Shown piece by piece: positions 45,929 through 55,560 of a stretch of 64,000 nucleotides of DNA. The stretch covers positions 2,666,001 to 2,730,000 of the forward strand of contig CP018783.1 of NCBI GenBank assembly GCA_002025645.1, given 5' to 3'. Within the stretch, counting starts at the first letter, position 1, and each line of letters opens with the position of its first letter. Source of the DNA: Curtobacterium pusillum. Its GTDB lineage: Bacteria; Actinomycetota; Actinomycetes; Actinomycetales; Microbacteriaceae. A model generated the notes under the pieces. That model was given only the letters and a program-made list of their open reading frames with translations. It made no database searches and was not told the DNA's origin. Made by a program: the position numbers and the translations under genes.

Positions 45929-46594
45929 ATGAGCACGATCCCACCCGCCGGCGAGACCGGCACCCCGATCCACGACCGGACGGCGGCCACGGAGGGGCGC
46001 GAGGTCCACCCCGGCGTCACGGTGCCCTCGTTCGCCGACGGAACGCCGGCACCCCGACCTGCCGAGACGTCCGGCTCCCACACGTCCGGCTCCCACGCGT
46101 CCGACCCAGGCACGGCCGGTGCGGCGAAGGATGCCGCACGGGACGTCGCGGGCGATGCGAAGGACAAGGCCTCCGACGTCGCCGGCACCGCCAAGGAGCA
46201 GGCCGCGAACGTCGCGTCCGAAGCGACCGACCACGCGAAGCAGCTCTACGCCCAGGCGTCCGAGACCCTGAAGGGCCAGGCAGCGGACCAGCAGCAGCGT
46301 GCCGCCGGTGGACTGCGGAGCATCGGCGAGCAGCTGGGACGCATGGCCGCCAGTGACGACGAGCAGGGTGTGGCCTCGCGGCTCGTCCAGGACCTCTCCG
46401 GGCGTGCGGACTCGTTCGCCGGGTTCCTCGAGCAGCGTGACCCGGGTTCGCTCCTCGCCGAGGTGAAGTCCTTCGCGGCCAAGCGTCCGGGCACGTTCAT
46501 CGCGCTCGCGGCGGGCGCGGGCATCCTCGCGGGCCGTCTGACCAAGGCCCTCGCGACCGAGGCGAAGCACGAGAACGAAGCGGACGGCGCATGA
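45929..46594 (+). CDS. Ala/Lys/Gln-rich envelope stress-type protein
   Basis: This 221-residue protein has a disordered N-terminal third, a long helical Ala/Lys/Asp-rich middle (AARDVAGDAKDKASDVAGTAKEQAANV region, about 70-110) resembling LEA/CsbD-type repeats, and a C-terminal membrane helix (GTFIALAAGAGILAGRL, about 190-206). It overlaps the next gene by ATGA and heads a three-gene envelope operon. The precise role is unknown; stress-linked membrane organisation is inferred from composition and partners. Confidence 0.7.
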   Translation: MSTIPPAGETGTPIHDRTAATEGREVHPGVTVPSFADGTPAPRPAETSGSHTSGSHASDPGTAGAAKDAARDVAGDAKDKASDVAGTAKEQAANVASEATDHAKQLYAQASETLKGQAADQQQRAAGGLRSIGEQLGRMAASDDEQGVASRLVQDLSGRADSFAGFLEQRDPGSLLAEVKSFAAKRPGTFIALAAGAGILAGRLTKALATEAKHENEADGA

Positions 46595-47022
46595 CCCACA
46601 CCGCACCCCCGGGAGCGCCCGGGCCCGAGGAACGGGCCGCCACCACACCGCTGGGCGAGCTGCTCTCCGACGTCTCACGCGACCTCTCGCAGCTGTTCCG
46701 GCAGGAGGTCACGCTCGCGAAGGCCGAACTCACCGCGTCGGCGAAACAGGCCGGCAAGGGAGCGGGGATGTTCGGCGGGGCCGGGCTCACCGCGGTCTTC
46801 GCCCTGCTGTTCCTGTCGATCGCCGCGTGGTGGGGCCTCGGGTACCTGATCGGCAACGCCTGGTCCGGTCTCGTCATCGGAGTCGTCTACGCCGTCGTCG
46901 CGGCGGTCCTCGCGCTGCGCGGCCGCCGGGAGCTCAAGCAGATCCAGGGCGCCCCGCAGACGGTCGAGACCGTCAAGGAAGTCCCCGAAGCACTCAAACC
47001 CACCACCGGGAGGAAGCCATGA
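46591..47022 (+). CDS. phage-holin-like / DUF1469 membrane protein
   Basis: This 143-residue protein matches the Phage_holin_3_6 (PF07332) type: an amphipathic helix LLSDVSRDLSQLFRQEVTLAKAEL (in two parts, about 24-47) then two membrane helices (about 60-82 and 88-108). In actinobacteria these sit beside DUF3618 genes and are not phage holins. It overlaps both neighbours by ATGA. Confidence 0.82.
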   Translation: MTHTAPPGAPGPEERAATTPLGELLSDVSRDLSQLFRQEVTLAKAELTASAKQAGKGAGMFGGAGLTAVFALLFLSIAAWWGLGYLIGNAWSGLVIGVVYAVVAAVLALRGRRELKQIQGAPQTVETVKEVPEALKPTTGRKP

Positions 47023-47543
47023 GCACCCCAGACGAGATCCGCGCCGAGATCGAGCGCACCCGCGGCGAACTGGGCTCCGACGTCGACGCCCTCGCCGACA
47101 AGGTCAGCCCGTCGTCCATCGCCCACCGGCAGACCGAGAAGGTGAAGGACCGCATCCAGGACGTCCGCGAGTCCGTGATGGGCGGCGGCTCCCCGAAGGA
47201 CACCGCGCAGCGCGGGGTCGAGAAGGCGAAGGGCAACCCGCTCGCCATCGGTCTCATCGCGTTCGGTGCGGGCTGGCTCGTGTCGTCGCTCATCCCGACC
47301 TCCGACAAGGAGGAGCAGCTCGCCGGCGACCTGAAGGACAAGGCGGGACCCCTCGTCGAGGACGTCAAGGAGCAGGCGAAGGACGTCGGTTCGCAGCTCG
47401 GTGACGCTGCGAAGGAGCACGCGCAAGACCTCGGCGGCACCGCGAAGGGCGCCGCGCAGACGGTCAAGGACGAGGCGCAGGGCGCCGCGTCCGACGTCCA
47501 GGACCACGCCCGGGGTGCTGCGGACGACGTGCGCAGCAGCTGA
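47019..47543 (+). CDS. DUF3618 domain protein
   Basis: This 174-residue protein begins with the DUF3618 pattern (PDEIRAEIERTRGELGSDVDAL, in two parts, about 4-25), has one membrane helix (NPLAIGLIAFGAGWLVSSLIP, about 76-95 in two parts) and a long Lys/Ala/Asp-rich tail with coiled-coil or LEA-like repeats (about 110-174). It is the last gene of the three-gene operon. A REPIN-like palindrome follows. Confidence 0.83.
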   Translation: MSTPDEIRAEIERTRGELGSDVDALADKVSPSSIAHRQTEKVKDRIQDVRESVMGGGSPKDTAQRGVEKAKGNPLAIGLIAFGAGWLVSSLIPTSDKEEQLAGDLKDKAGPLVEDVKEQAKDVGSQLGDAAKEHAQDLGGTAKGAAQTVKDEAQGAASDVQDHARGAADDVRSS

Positions 47544-47552
47544 CGCTGCACC

Positions 47553-47600
47553 GACGGACTGGAGGCGCGGTGCCAGCCGGCACCGCGCCTCCAGTCCCTC
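47553..47600. repeat. REPIN-like palindrome, copy 3
   Basis: An inverted repeat with core GGACTGGAGGCGCGGTGCCAG followed by its complement carries one central and one outer mismatch. It lies between the convergent DUF3618 and aminotransferase genes, where it can end both transcripts. Confidence 0.8.
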
Positions 47601-47610
47601 TGTGGTCACG

Positions 47611-48801
47611 TCACGAGCGCGCGACGGCCTGCCCGAGGCGGGTCGCCGCCAGACGCAGCCGCTCCTCGTCGACGTGGCCGTACGCGAGCCGGAGGTGCCG
47701 GTCCGCGTCGGTGCCCGGCCCGGAGGGGAAGAACCCGCCGCGCTGGTACTCGACGCCCTCGGCGCTCGCCGCCGCTGCCAGGGCATCGGCGTCGATCCGG
47801 TCGTCGGCGATCCGCGGCCAGAGGAAGAGCCCGCCGCCGGGGACGGTCACCTCGAAGACGCCGGGGGCCGCGTCGGCCAGCGCTGAGGCGAGGGTCTCCG
47901 CGCGGCCGCGGTACAGCGCGCGGGCACGGTCGAGGGTGCGGTCGAACAGGGTCTCGTCCGCGGTCACGAGCTCGCCGATGACGGCCTGCACGAACGTCGA
48001 GCTGTGCGAGTCCTGCCGGCTCCGGAGCGCGACGACGTCGCCCACGAAGCGCTCCGGCACGACGATCCACCCCAGCCGGAGCCCGGGGCCGAGCGTCTTC
48101 GTGAACGTGTTGACGTGGACGACGTGCTGAGAGTGGTTGAAGGCGTCGACGGGTTCGGGTCCGTCCCCGTACCAGAGCTCGCGGTAGGGGTTGTCGGCGA
48201 ACACCACGAAGTCGTACCGCTCGGCGAGGGCGACGAGGCGCTCCCGACCGGCGGCCGGCAGCGTGCCCTGCGTCGGGTTGTGGAAGTCGGGCACCGTGTA
48301 GAGGGCACGGGGTCGAGCACCCGCCTCCAGCGCGCGTTCGAGAGCGTCGAGGTCGAGTCCGTCCGGACCCACCGGGATCGGCAGGGTCGTGGCGTCGGAC
48401 AGTTCCAGCCCGCGGAGGAACAGCGGGAACACCGGGTTGTCGACCGCGACGAGGTCACCGCGCTCGAGGACGACCTGGATCGCCAGGGCGAGGCCGTGGA
48501 ACCCGCCGTTCGTGATCACGATCCGGTCGACGGGGACGCCCTCGCGCGCGGCGATCCACTCGCGGAGCGGGGAGATGCCGGCGGTCCGCGAGTACTGCAG
48601 CGCGGGCAGGCCGGGACGGGACAGGACGCGGGCTGTGGCCTCGGTGAGCTCGGCCGCGGGCAGCACCCCCGGGTCGGGGATGCCGCCGAGCAGCTCGATC
48701 GCATCGGGCCGCGGGTCGCGCAGCGTCTGGTCGCCGAACCCCTTCGGCGCGGTGAACGCCCGGATGAGGGACGGCTTGGTGCTGGCGGTGGTGATCGTCA
48801 T
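47611..48801 (-). CDS. PLP-dependent aminotransferase (fold type I)
   Basis: This 396-residue protein is an aminotransferase of the class-I/MocR-catalytic-domain type. It has the PLP-phosphate loop ITNGGFHGLAL (about 95-105), VPDFHNPTQGT (about 173-183), DNPYRELWY and the Schiff-base lysine in NTFTKTLGPGLRLGW (Lys about 235). Nearest named relatives are 2-aminoadipate and aromatic aminotransferases. It is the last gene of the oxidase-ABC-aminotransferase operon, 10 nt after the ATPase. The amino-group acceptor is unknown. Confidence 0.87.
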   Translation of the reverse strand: MTITTASTKPSLIRAFTAPKGFGDQTLRDPRPDAIELLGGIPDPGVLPAAELTEATARVLSRPGLPALQYSRTAGISPLREWIAAREGVPVDRIVITNGGFHGLALAIQVVLERGDLVAVDNPVFPLFLRGLELSDATTLPIPVGPDGLDLDALERALEAGARPRALYTVPDFHNPTQGTLPAAGRERLVALAERYDFVVFADNPYRELWYGDGPEPVDAFNHSQHVVHVNTFTKTLGPGLRLGWIVVPERFVGDVVALRSRQDSHSSTFVQAVIGELVTADETLFDRTLDRARALYRGRAETLASALADAAPGVFEVTVPGGGLFLWPRIADDRIDADALAAAASAEGVEYQRGGFFPSGPGTDADRHLRLAYGHVDEERLRLAATRLGQAVARS

Positions 48802-48811
48802 GGCTTCTCCT

Positions 48812-50428
48812 TCAGCTGGCTGCCGGGACGGCGTCGAGCAGGGTGCGCGTGTACTCGTGCTGCGGGTCGTGGAACACCTGCTCCACCGCCCCGGACTCGA
48901 CGACCCGGCCGTGCCGCAGCACCGTGACGGTGTCCGCGACCTGCCGGACGAGCGCGAGGTCGTGCGAGACGAACAGGTAGGTCAGCCGGAGTTCCCGCTG
49001 CAGCCGTGTGAGCAGCCCGATGATCCCGGCCTGCACGGTGACGTCGAGCGCGCTCGTCGGTTCGTCGAGCACGACCACCTCGGGACGGAGCACGAGGGCA
49101 CGGGCGATCGCGACCCGCTGCCGTTGCCCGCCGGACAGGTCGGTGGGGCGGCGGCGCAGGTACCGTTCGTCCAGGCCGACGGACTCGAGTGCATCGCGGA
49201 CGGCCGCCGCCCGGGAGGCGCGCGTGCCGATCCGGAAGCGGTCGAGCGGTTCGCCGACGATCCGTCGGACCTGCCAGGTCGGGTCGAGCGACGTGAACGG
49301 GTTCTGGTAGACGAGCTGCAGCTGTCGGCGGACCCGGCGCAGCTCGGCCTTCGAGCGCCCGTGCACCTCGGCGCCGTCGACGGCGATGACCCCGGCGTCG
49401 GGGCGCTCGAGGCCGAGCAGCATCCGGACGGTGGTGGTCTTGCCGGAGCCGGACTCGCCGACGAGCGCGTGCGTGGTCCCGGCGCGGACGTCGAACGAGA
49501 CCCCGTCGACGGCCCGGACGGTGCGGTCGCCCTGGCCGTAGTGGCGGGCGACCCCGGACACCGAGATGTGCGCGGGGCGATCGGGGCCGGCGTCGGTGCG
49601 GTCGACGTCGCCGGACCGGTACCGGTCCGGGCTGAGCGCGGGCACGTCGGCGCGCAGCAGTCGGGCGTACTCGGACTGCGGGGCGCGGAACACCTCGGCG
49701 GCGGGACCCTGCTCCTCGACGACGCCGTCCCGCAGCACGACGAGGTCGTCGGCCCGTTCAGCGGCGACGGCGAGGTCGTGCGTGATGAACAGCAGGCTGA
49801 TGCCCCGCTCGGCCCGGAGTTGCTGGAGCAGGTCGAGGATCCGCTTCTGGATCGTCACGTCCAGGGCGCTGGTCGGCTCGTCGGCGACGACGAGGTCCGG
49901 CTCGGGCAGGACGGTGAGCCCGATGAGCACGCGCTGGAGCATGCCGCCGGACAGCTCGTGCGGGTAGGACCGCCAGACCCGCTCGGGGTCGGTGAGTCCG
50001 ACGCGCTCGAAGACGGCGAGCACCGCGGCCCGTCGTGCCTCGGCGGTGGGGGCGTCCGTGAGCGCGGCCGCCTCGAGCGCCTGCGAGCCGATCGTCCTGA
50101 CCGGGTTCAGCGCGGTCGCGGGGTCCTGCGGGATGAACCCGATCCGGCGTCCGCGGAGCGCCCGGAAGCGCTGGTCGGGCAGCGTGACGAGGTCGTCGCC
50201 CGCGAAGTCCGCCGAGCCGCTGACGGTCGAGCCCGCGGGCAGCAGGCCGAGCACCGCCTTCGCGATCGTGGACTTGCCCGACCCGGACTCGCCGATGACG
50301 GCGACGGTGCGCCCGCGGCCGACCGTGAAGTCGACGCCGTGCACGACCTCGGTCCCGCCGTACGCGACCGTCAACCCGCTCACCGTGAGCAGCGTGTCCG
50401 TGGTGATCCGTTCGTCCAGGACCGTCAT
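48812..50428 (-). CDS. fused DppD/DppF-type ABC ATPase
   Basis: This 538-residue protein contains two complete ABC domains. The first (about 10-265) has Walker A GESGSGKST, signature LSGGM and Walker B LVVADEP. The second (about 290-538) has GESGSGKTT, LSGGQRQRV and VVLDEP. Fusion of the two ATPases into one chain is common in actinobacteria. It drives the Dpp/Opp-type importer encoded just upstream in the operon and overlaps the permease gene by ATGA. Confidence 0.93.
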   Translation of the reverse strand: MTVLDERITTDTLLTVSGLTVAYGGTEVVHGVDFTVGRGRTVAVIGESGSGKSTIAKAVLGLLPAGSTVSGSADFAGDDLVTLPDQRFRALRGRRIGFIPQDPATALNPVRTIGSQALEAAALTDAPTAEARRAAVLAVFERVGLTDPERVWRSYPHELSGGMLQRVLIGLTVLPEPDLVVADEPTSALDVTIQKRILDLLQQLRAERGISLLFITHDLAVAAERADDLVVLRDGVVEEQGPAAEVFRAPQSEYARLLRADVPALSPDRYRSGDVDRTDAGPDRPAHISVSGVARHYGQGDRTVRAVDGVSFDVRAGTTHALVGESGSGKTTTVRMLLGLERPDAGVIAVDGAEVHGRSKAELRRVRRQLQLVYQNPFTSLDPTWQVRRIVGEPLDRFRIGTRASRAAAVRDALESVGLDERYLRRRPTDLSGGQRQRVAIARALVLRPEVVVLDEPTSALDVTVQAGIIGLLTRLQRELRLTYLFVSHDLALVRQVADTVTVLRHGRVVESGAVEQVFHDPQHEYTRTLLDAVPAAS

Positions 50429-51291
50429 GACCGACCTGCCTTCCGCAGCCAACGGCTGATCCGGTTCACCGAGAGCACGGTGAGGACGATGACGACGGCC
50501 GGGGCGTACACGAGCCACGGCGCCGTCGGGTACGTCTTGCCGGAGGCCACCAGGAGCCCCCAGTCCGACGCCGGCGGGGCGTCGCCGTAGCCGAGGAAGG
50601 CGAGCGACGCGATCACCAGGATCGACGTGCCGATGTTGAGCACGGCCAGCGCGAGCACCGACCGGTACGCGTTCGGCAGCACGTGTCGGAACAGGGCGTG
50701 CGCACCGGAGCCGCCGACGAGGGTCGAGGCCTCGACGAACGTCGCCCCCCGTGCCTTGAGCGTCTCCGCGCGGGCGAGCCGGGCGAAGGCGGCGACGGCC
50801 GAGATGCCCGTGGCGACCGCGGCGTTGATCGTGTGGAAGCCGAGCGAGCTGACGATGACCACCGCGAGCAGGAACCCCGGGATCGCGAGCAGGACGTCCA
50901 CGACGCGCCCGAGCAGGACGTCGACCCAGCCGCGCAGGAAGCCGCTGGCCAGCCCGATGAGGCCGCCGACGACCAGGCCGATGGCCACCGCGACGAGGGC
51001 GCTCGTCACCGAGGACGCGGTGCCGTGCACCACCCGGGCGTACAGGTCGCGGCCGAGGTAGTCGGTGCCGAACCAGTGCGCAGCAGACGGCGCCTGCAGC
51101 TTCGCGGCGGTGTCCCCGGTGACGGCGCTCTCGCCGGTGAACAGACCGGGTGCGAGCGACCAGAGCAGCACGACCACGAGCACCGCGAACGAGAGCAGGA
51201 CGGTCGGCGGGACGGTGCGGCGGCGCCGGCGCTCCCCCGCGCGCACCGCTGGCGACGTGGCCACCCGGACGGTGGTGAGGTCCGCGCTCAT
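50425..51291 (-). CDS. ABC permease, DppC-like
   Basis: This 288-residue protein has about six helices and the DppC-type N-terminal OppC extension with HWFGTDYLGRDLYARVVHG (about 74-92). The EAA-like loop (FVEASTLVGGSGAHALFRHVLPN) contacts the ATPase. It overlaps both neighbours by ATGA. It forms the permease pair with the DppB-like gene. Confidence 0.92.
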   Translation of the reverse strand: MSADLTTVRVATSPAVRAGERRRRRTVPPTVLLSFAVLVVVLLWSLAPGLFTGESAVTGDTAAKLQAPSAAHWFGTDYLGRDLYARVVHGTASSVTSALVAVAIGLVVGGLIGLASGFLRGWVDVLLGRVVDVLLAIPGFLLAVVIVSSLGFHTINAAVATGISAVAAFARLARAETLKARGATFVEASTLVGGSGAHALFRHVLPNAYRSVLALAVLNIGTSILVIASLAFLGYGDAPPASDWGLLVASGKTYPTAPWLVYAPAVVIVLTVLSVNRISRWLRKAGRS

Positions 51292-52268
51292 GCCGGCACC
51301 AGCTCCGTCGCGGCGCGTGCCTTGGTCGACGCCGCCCGCAGCGAGATGCGGGGGTCGAGCAACGGCGACACCAGGTCGGCGAGCAGGTTCACGACCACGA
51401 ACACCACCGCGGCCAGGGACACGACGGCCTGCAGCACCGGGACGTCCTGCGTCGTGACGGCCTTCTGCACGACCACGCCGATGCCGTCCCGGCCGAAGAT
51501 CGTCTCGGTGATCACGGACCCGCCGAGCAGCTCCCCGACGACGAGTGCCACCATCGTCACCGCGGGCAGCAGCGACGGCTTCACCAGGTGCCGGGCGAAC
51601 AGGCCCGCCTGCGACAGCCCCCGGGAGCGCGCGACGATCGCGTACTCCTGTCGGGACTCGTGGTCGAGGTTCGCGATGAGGACCTCGGCCAGGGGCGCGG
51701 ACACCGGGATCGCCAGCGTGACGGCCGCGAAGAACGTCGCCACGGGGCTGTCCGGCTCGATCACCGCGAAGGTGTGCAGCTGGAACGCGAACCACGAGAT
51801 GAGGACCAGGCCGATCACGAAGTTCGGCACGGACAGGAAGAACGACGGCACCGACCGCAGCGCGTTCCGGAGCCAGGCGCCTGGTGCGTACTGCGAGCCG
51901 TACGCGATGCCGACCGCGAAGACGATCGACACGAGCAGGGCCGAGCCGGCGAGGACGAGCGTCGACGGCAGCGAACCCGCGATGACCTGGGCGACCGGCA
52001 GGTTCGACTGCAGCGAGAACCCGAGCTGTCCGACCACGAACCGGGACAGCGACAGCCAGAGCTGGAGCAGCACCGGTTGGTCGAGCCCGTAGTAGGACAC
52101 GATCTTCGCGATGTCCTGCTCGCTGAGCCCGCTCTGGGGGTCGCTCAGGGCGTTCGTGACCGCGTTGCCCGGCAGCACGCTGATCACCATGAACGTGAGC
52201 ACGTACGCCAGCAGGACCACGACGAGGGCCTGCGCGACCCGCAGCAGCGCGTAACGGAGGTACGACAC
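51288..52268 (-). CDS. ABC permease, DppB-like
   Basis: This 326-residue protein has about six helices, a DppB-type start (RYALLRVAQALVVVLLAYVL) and the early LPGNAV motif. An ATPase-facing EAA loop (RQEYAIVARSRGLSQAGLFARH) follows. The start is GTG, directly after the binding-protein stop (2 nt gap). Substrates of this family are peptides, nickel chelates or small amino-acid-like compounds. Confidence 0.92.
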   Translation of the reverse strand: MSYLRYALLRVAQALVVVLLAYVLTFMVISVLPGNAVTNALSDPQSGLSEQDIAKIVSYYGLDQPVLLQLWLSLSRFVVGQLGFSLQSNLPVAQVIAGSLPSTLVLAGSALLVSIVFAVGIAYGSQYAPGAWLRNALRSVPSFFLSVPNFVIGLVLISWFAFQLHTFAVIEPDSPVATFFAAVTLAIPVSAPLAEVLIANLDHESRQEYAIVARSRGLSQAGLFARHLVKPSLLPAVTMVALVVGELLGGSVITETIFGRDGIGVVVQKAVTTQDVPVLQAVVSLAAVVFVVVNLLADLVSPLLDPRISLRAASTKARAATELVPA

Positions 52269-52270
52269 GG

Positions 52271-53914
52271 CTACCGCTCGATCCAGGCGGTCGCGAAGTT
52301 CGCGTAGGCGAGACCGTTGTACTTCGTCCCGTGCACCTTCGGCGAGATCAGGTACAGGCGCTGGACGAGCTGCACCGTCGGGACGAAGTAGCCCTGCTCG
52401 AGCACGTACTGCTGCAGTTCGCCGGCGACCTTCTCGCGGGCGGTCTCGTCCGAGGCAGTGGCCACGGCGGTGGACAGCTCGTTGAGCTTCGCGTCGCTCG
52501 TGCCGAGGCCGAACCAGTCCTCCCCGCCGTTCTGGCTGGTGAGCACCCCGGCGACCGTCCCCACGTCGACGAAGCTGCGGGAGGTCTGGTACAGCGGCGG
52601 GTCGGACGCCTGCACTGCGGCGTACCCGGCGACGTCGACGACCTTGAGACGGACCTTCACGCCGATCTTCGCGAGCTGCTGCGCGATCAGCTCGTCCTCG
52701 GCCTGCGTCGACGGCACGAACGGGTTGGGGGACAGCGTGAACTCGAGGTCCTTGCCGTCCTTCGACCGGACACCGTCGGAGCCGGTCGTCCACCCGGCGT
52801 CGTCGAGCAGCTGCTCGGCGCGGTCCGGGTCGTAGGCGAGCAGCTTCGACTCGTCGGCGACCTCGGGCACGTTGCCCTGGATGAAGGACGTCGCGGCCTG
52901 CCAGTCCGACGTGTACACGGTCTTCAGGATCGCCTTGCGGTCGATGCCGATCTGGATCGCCTTGCGGACCGCGGCGTCGTTCGTCGGGAACGCCGTGGTG
53001 TCGACCTTGAAGCCGTCGGTGAACCCGAGGTAGCGCGGGGTGTCGACCGTGAAGCCCTGGGACTTCAGCGAGTCGATCTCCTGCGGCTCGACGTTGAACG
53101 ACACGTCCGCCTGACCCGCGACGACCGCCTGGGTCCGGACCGACTCGTCCTTGATCACCTTGTAGGTCAGGGTGTCGAGGTACGGCGCACCGGTGTGGCC
53201 GAGCGCCGCGGGCCCCCAGTCGTAGTCCTTCCGCTTCGCCAGGACGTACTCCTCGCCCTCCTCGACCGACTTGACCGTGAACGGTCCGGAGCCGATCTCC
53301 TTCGACAGGTCGGCCTGCTGGTCGACGGGCAGCGCGAGGGTCTTCGGCGACAGCAGGATCGAGCCGTGGTACCCGAGCGTCGGGATGAACCCGAGGGCGG
53401 GCGACGAGAAGTCGACCTCGACGGTGTGGTCGTCGGTCGCCTTCGCCCCGACGAAGGTGCTCGACGGGAAGAGGCCCACCTTGCTGATGCCCCGGTCGGC
53501 GTCGCCGTGGGCCCAGAGGTCGATGTTGTCGACCACGGCCTGGGCGTCGAGTGCGGTGCCGTCCGAGAACGTCACGCCCTTCTCGAGGTGCAGCGTGAAG
53601 TGCTTCGCGTCGTCGGACTGGTCCCAGCTCGTGGCGATCCACGGGCTGGTCTTCCCCTTCGCGTCGACGTACACGAGCTTGTCGGTGATCTCGCCCCAGA
53701 GGTTCCCCTCGTAGCTCGAGATCGCGCTCTTGCTCGACACGAAGCCGCTGTCGTAGCCCTGGATGAGGAAGGTGAGGTTGCCGCCCTCGACGGGCTTGCC
53801 GGACGACGTCGACGACGCCTGCGAGCCGGACGAGCACGCGGTGAGGACGAGGGCCGCCGCGGCGGCGATCGCGAGACCGGCGAGGGGCCGGCGCCAACGG
53901 GGTGAGTCGGTCAT
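52271..53914 (-). CDS. ABC peptide-type binding lipoprotein (SBP family 5)
   Basis: This 547-residue protein has a lipobox (VLTACSSG, Cys about 26), followed by the family-5 solute-binding fold (LVYVDAKGKTSPWIATSW near 78-95, FSDGTALDAQAVVDNID near 118-134). It is anchored outside the membrane and captures the substrate for the two permeases. It lies 32 nt after the oxidase stop. The ligand class (peptide, opine, hydroxy-acid conjugate) is unknown. Confidence 0.93.
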   Translation of the reverse strand: MTDSPRWRRPLAGLAIAAAAALVLTACSSGSQASSTSSGKPVEGGNLTFLIQGYDSGFVSSKSAISSYEGNLWGEITDKLVYVDAKGKTSPWIATSWDQSDDAKHFTLHLEKGVTFSDGTALDAQAVVDNIDLWAHGDADRGISKVGLFPSSTFVGAKATDDHTVEVDFSSPALGFIPTLGYHGSILLSPKTLALPVDQQADLSKEIGSGPFTVKSVEEGEEYVLAKRKDYDWGPAALGHTGAPYLDTLTYKVIKDESVRTQAVVAGQADVSFNVEPQEIDSLKSQGFTVDTPRYLGFTDGFKVDTTAFPTNDAAVRKAIQIGIDRKAILKTVYTSDWQAATSFIQGNVPEVADESKLLAYDPDRAEQLLDDAGWTTGSDGVRSKDGKDLEFTLSPNPFVPSTQAEDELIAQQLAKIGVKVRLKVVDVAGYAAVQASDPPLYQTSRSFVDVGTVAGVLTSQNGGEDWFGLGTSDAKLNELSTAVATASDETAREKVAGELQQYVLEQGYFVPTVQLVQRLYLISPKVHGTKYNGLAYANFATAWIER

Positions 53915-53946
53915 GGGGATTCCTGTCGGATTCGGGTGGAGCGGGG

Positions 53947-55362
53947 TCAGATGGCCTTGCCGGGGTTGAGCAGCCCCGCCGGGTCGAGGGCGTCCTTGAG
54001 CGCACGCTGGGCGGCGCGGTGCCGCGGCGACAGCTCGAGCGCCGCCCACTCCCGCTTCACGGTGCCGATGCCGTGCTCGCCGGTGACGGTGCCGCCGGCG
54101 GCGAGGGCGATGCGGACGAGTTCGGTCGCGGCCTCGTCGAGCGCGGTCGGCCGGTCGGTGGGATCGGCGTCTCCGATGGCCCGGGTGATCGCGGGGTGGA
54201 GGTTGCCGTCACCGGCGTGCGACACCGCGGAGACCCGCACGTCGAAGCGCTCCTCGAGCTCGGCGAACCGGGTGTACACGTCGCGCAGGCGGGACTTCGG
54301 GACGGCGATGTCCTCGCCGACGAACCACTGCGGTTCGGTGTGCCCGCGGCCGTGCCGGCGGAGCTCCCACAGTGCGTGGCCGTCCTCGTCGGTCTCGGCG
54401 GTCACGACGGCGCCGGCCGCGGTCAGCGCCGTGGTCAGGTCGGCGGTCTGCTCGTCGATGCCGTAGCCGTCGAGCTCGACGAGCACGAGCGACGCGCCCC
54501 GGTCCCGCAGCGCGGTGCCGCTGAAGGCGTCGATCGCGGTGAGGCTCGGCTCGTCGAAGAACTCCACGACGGTGGGCCGGACGGGCGAGCGGGTGATCGC
54601 GTCGAGCCCGTCGAGGCCCGCGGAGGTGCTCGGGAAGAACGCGGAGACGGTCCGGCGGGCGACCGGGATCGGGCGGAGCCGGACGATCGCGCGGACGACG
54701 ATGCCGAGCACGCCCTCGGAGCCGACGAACAACGAGGTCAGGTCGAGACCGTTGACGCCCTTCACCGACCGGTGTCCGACGGAGACCAGGCTGCCGTCCG
54801 CGAGCACGACGTCGAGGCCGAGCACCGACTCCCGCGTCACGCCGTACCCCGCGCAGCGCAGGCCCCCGGCGTTCGTCGCGATGTTGCCGCCGATCGTCGA
54901 GATCTCGAAGCTGGCCGGGTCGGGTGCGTAGAACAGCCCGTACGGCTCGAGGTGGGCGTTCAGCGCCGCGTTGACGACGCCGGGTTCGACGACGGCGACC
55001 TCGTCGAGCGGTGCGACCTCGACGATGCGGTCGAGGCGTTCGGTGGACACGACGAGCTGGTCGCGGGTCGCGGTGGCGCCACCGGAGAGGCCGGAGCCGG
55101 CACCCCGGGGCACGATCGAGACGCCGTGTTCGCCGGCGAGCCGGACGACCGCCTGCACCGCGGCGGCGTCGGACGGGAAGGCGACGGCCGGCCCATCGCC
55201 CTCGACGGGTGCACCGTTCCGCGGCGTGGTGCCGGCGTCGTACCGGTAGGCGCGCGTCGCGCGGCCGGCGGGGCGCACCTCGATGTCGGGGTGCAGGCGT
55301 CCGAGCGCGTCGACCAGGTCCGCTGCACGATCGGTGCGGGCTGGTGCGGTGGTGGTGGTCAT
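53947..55362 (-). CDS. FAD-binding oxidase/dehydrogenase, GlcD-type
   Basis: This 471-residue VAO-family flavoprotein has an FAD-binding PCMH domain (about 45-225; VPRGAGSGLSGG and the Gly-rich STIGGNIATNAGG) and a C-terminal FAD-oxidase_C domain ending in GTVTGEHGIGTVKR, and LLNPGKAI. Homologues oxidise glycolate, D-lactate or other D-2-hydroxy acids to 2-oxo acids. It is the first gene of a six-gene minus-strand operon with an ABC importer and an aminotransferase. Divergent from a MarR regulator. Confidence 0.9.
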   Translation of the reverse strand: MTTTTAPARTDRAADLVDALGRLHPDIEVRPAGRATRAYRYDAGTTPRNGAPVEGDGPAVAFPSDAAAVQAVVRLAGEHGVSIVPRGAGSGLSGGATATRDQLVVSTERLDRIVEVAPLDEVAVVEPGVVNAALNAHLEPYGLFYAPDPASFEISTIGGNIATNAGGLRCAGYGVTRESVLGLDVVLADGSLVSVGHRSVKGVNGLDLTSLFVGSEGVLGIVVRAIVRLRPIPVARRTVSAFFPSTSAGLDGLDAITRSPVRPTVVEFFDEPSLTAIDAFSGTALRDRGASLVLVELDGYGIDEQTADLTTALTAAGAVVTAETDEDGHALWELRRHGRGHTEPQWFVGEDIAVPKSRLRDVYTRFAELEERFDVRVSAVSHAGDGNLHPAITRAIGDADPTDRPTALDEAATELVRIALAAGGTVTGEHGIGTVKREWAALELSPRHRAAQRALKDALDPAGLLNPGKAI

Positions 55363-55560
55363 GGGACCCGATGATCGGGTCGCCGGTGCGGGCTCCGCAC
55401 CCTCGGTGACGGGTCGTGTCCCCGCATTGCGTCGCGTTGCGTCGGGGTCCGCTGATCCGGCCTGGAGGCGCGTCACACTTCGTCGCGCAGCGGTCCGTCC
55501 GGTGCCCGGTTACGTCCGGCGTCGTCGCCGTCGCGGGGCTCCGGCGGTACGGTCGAGGGC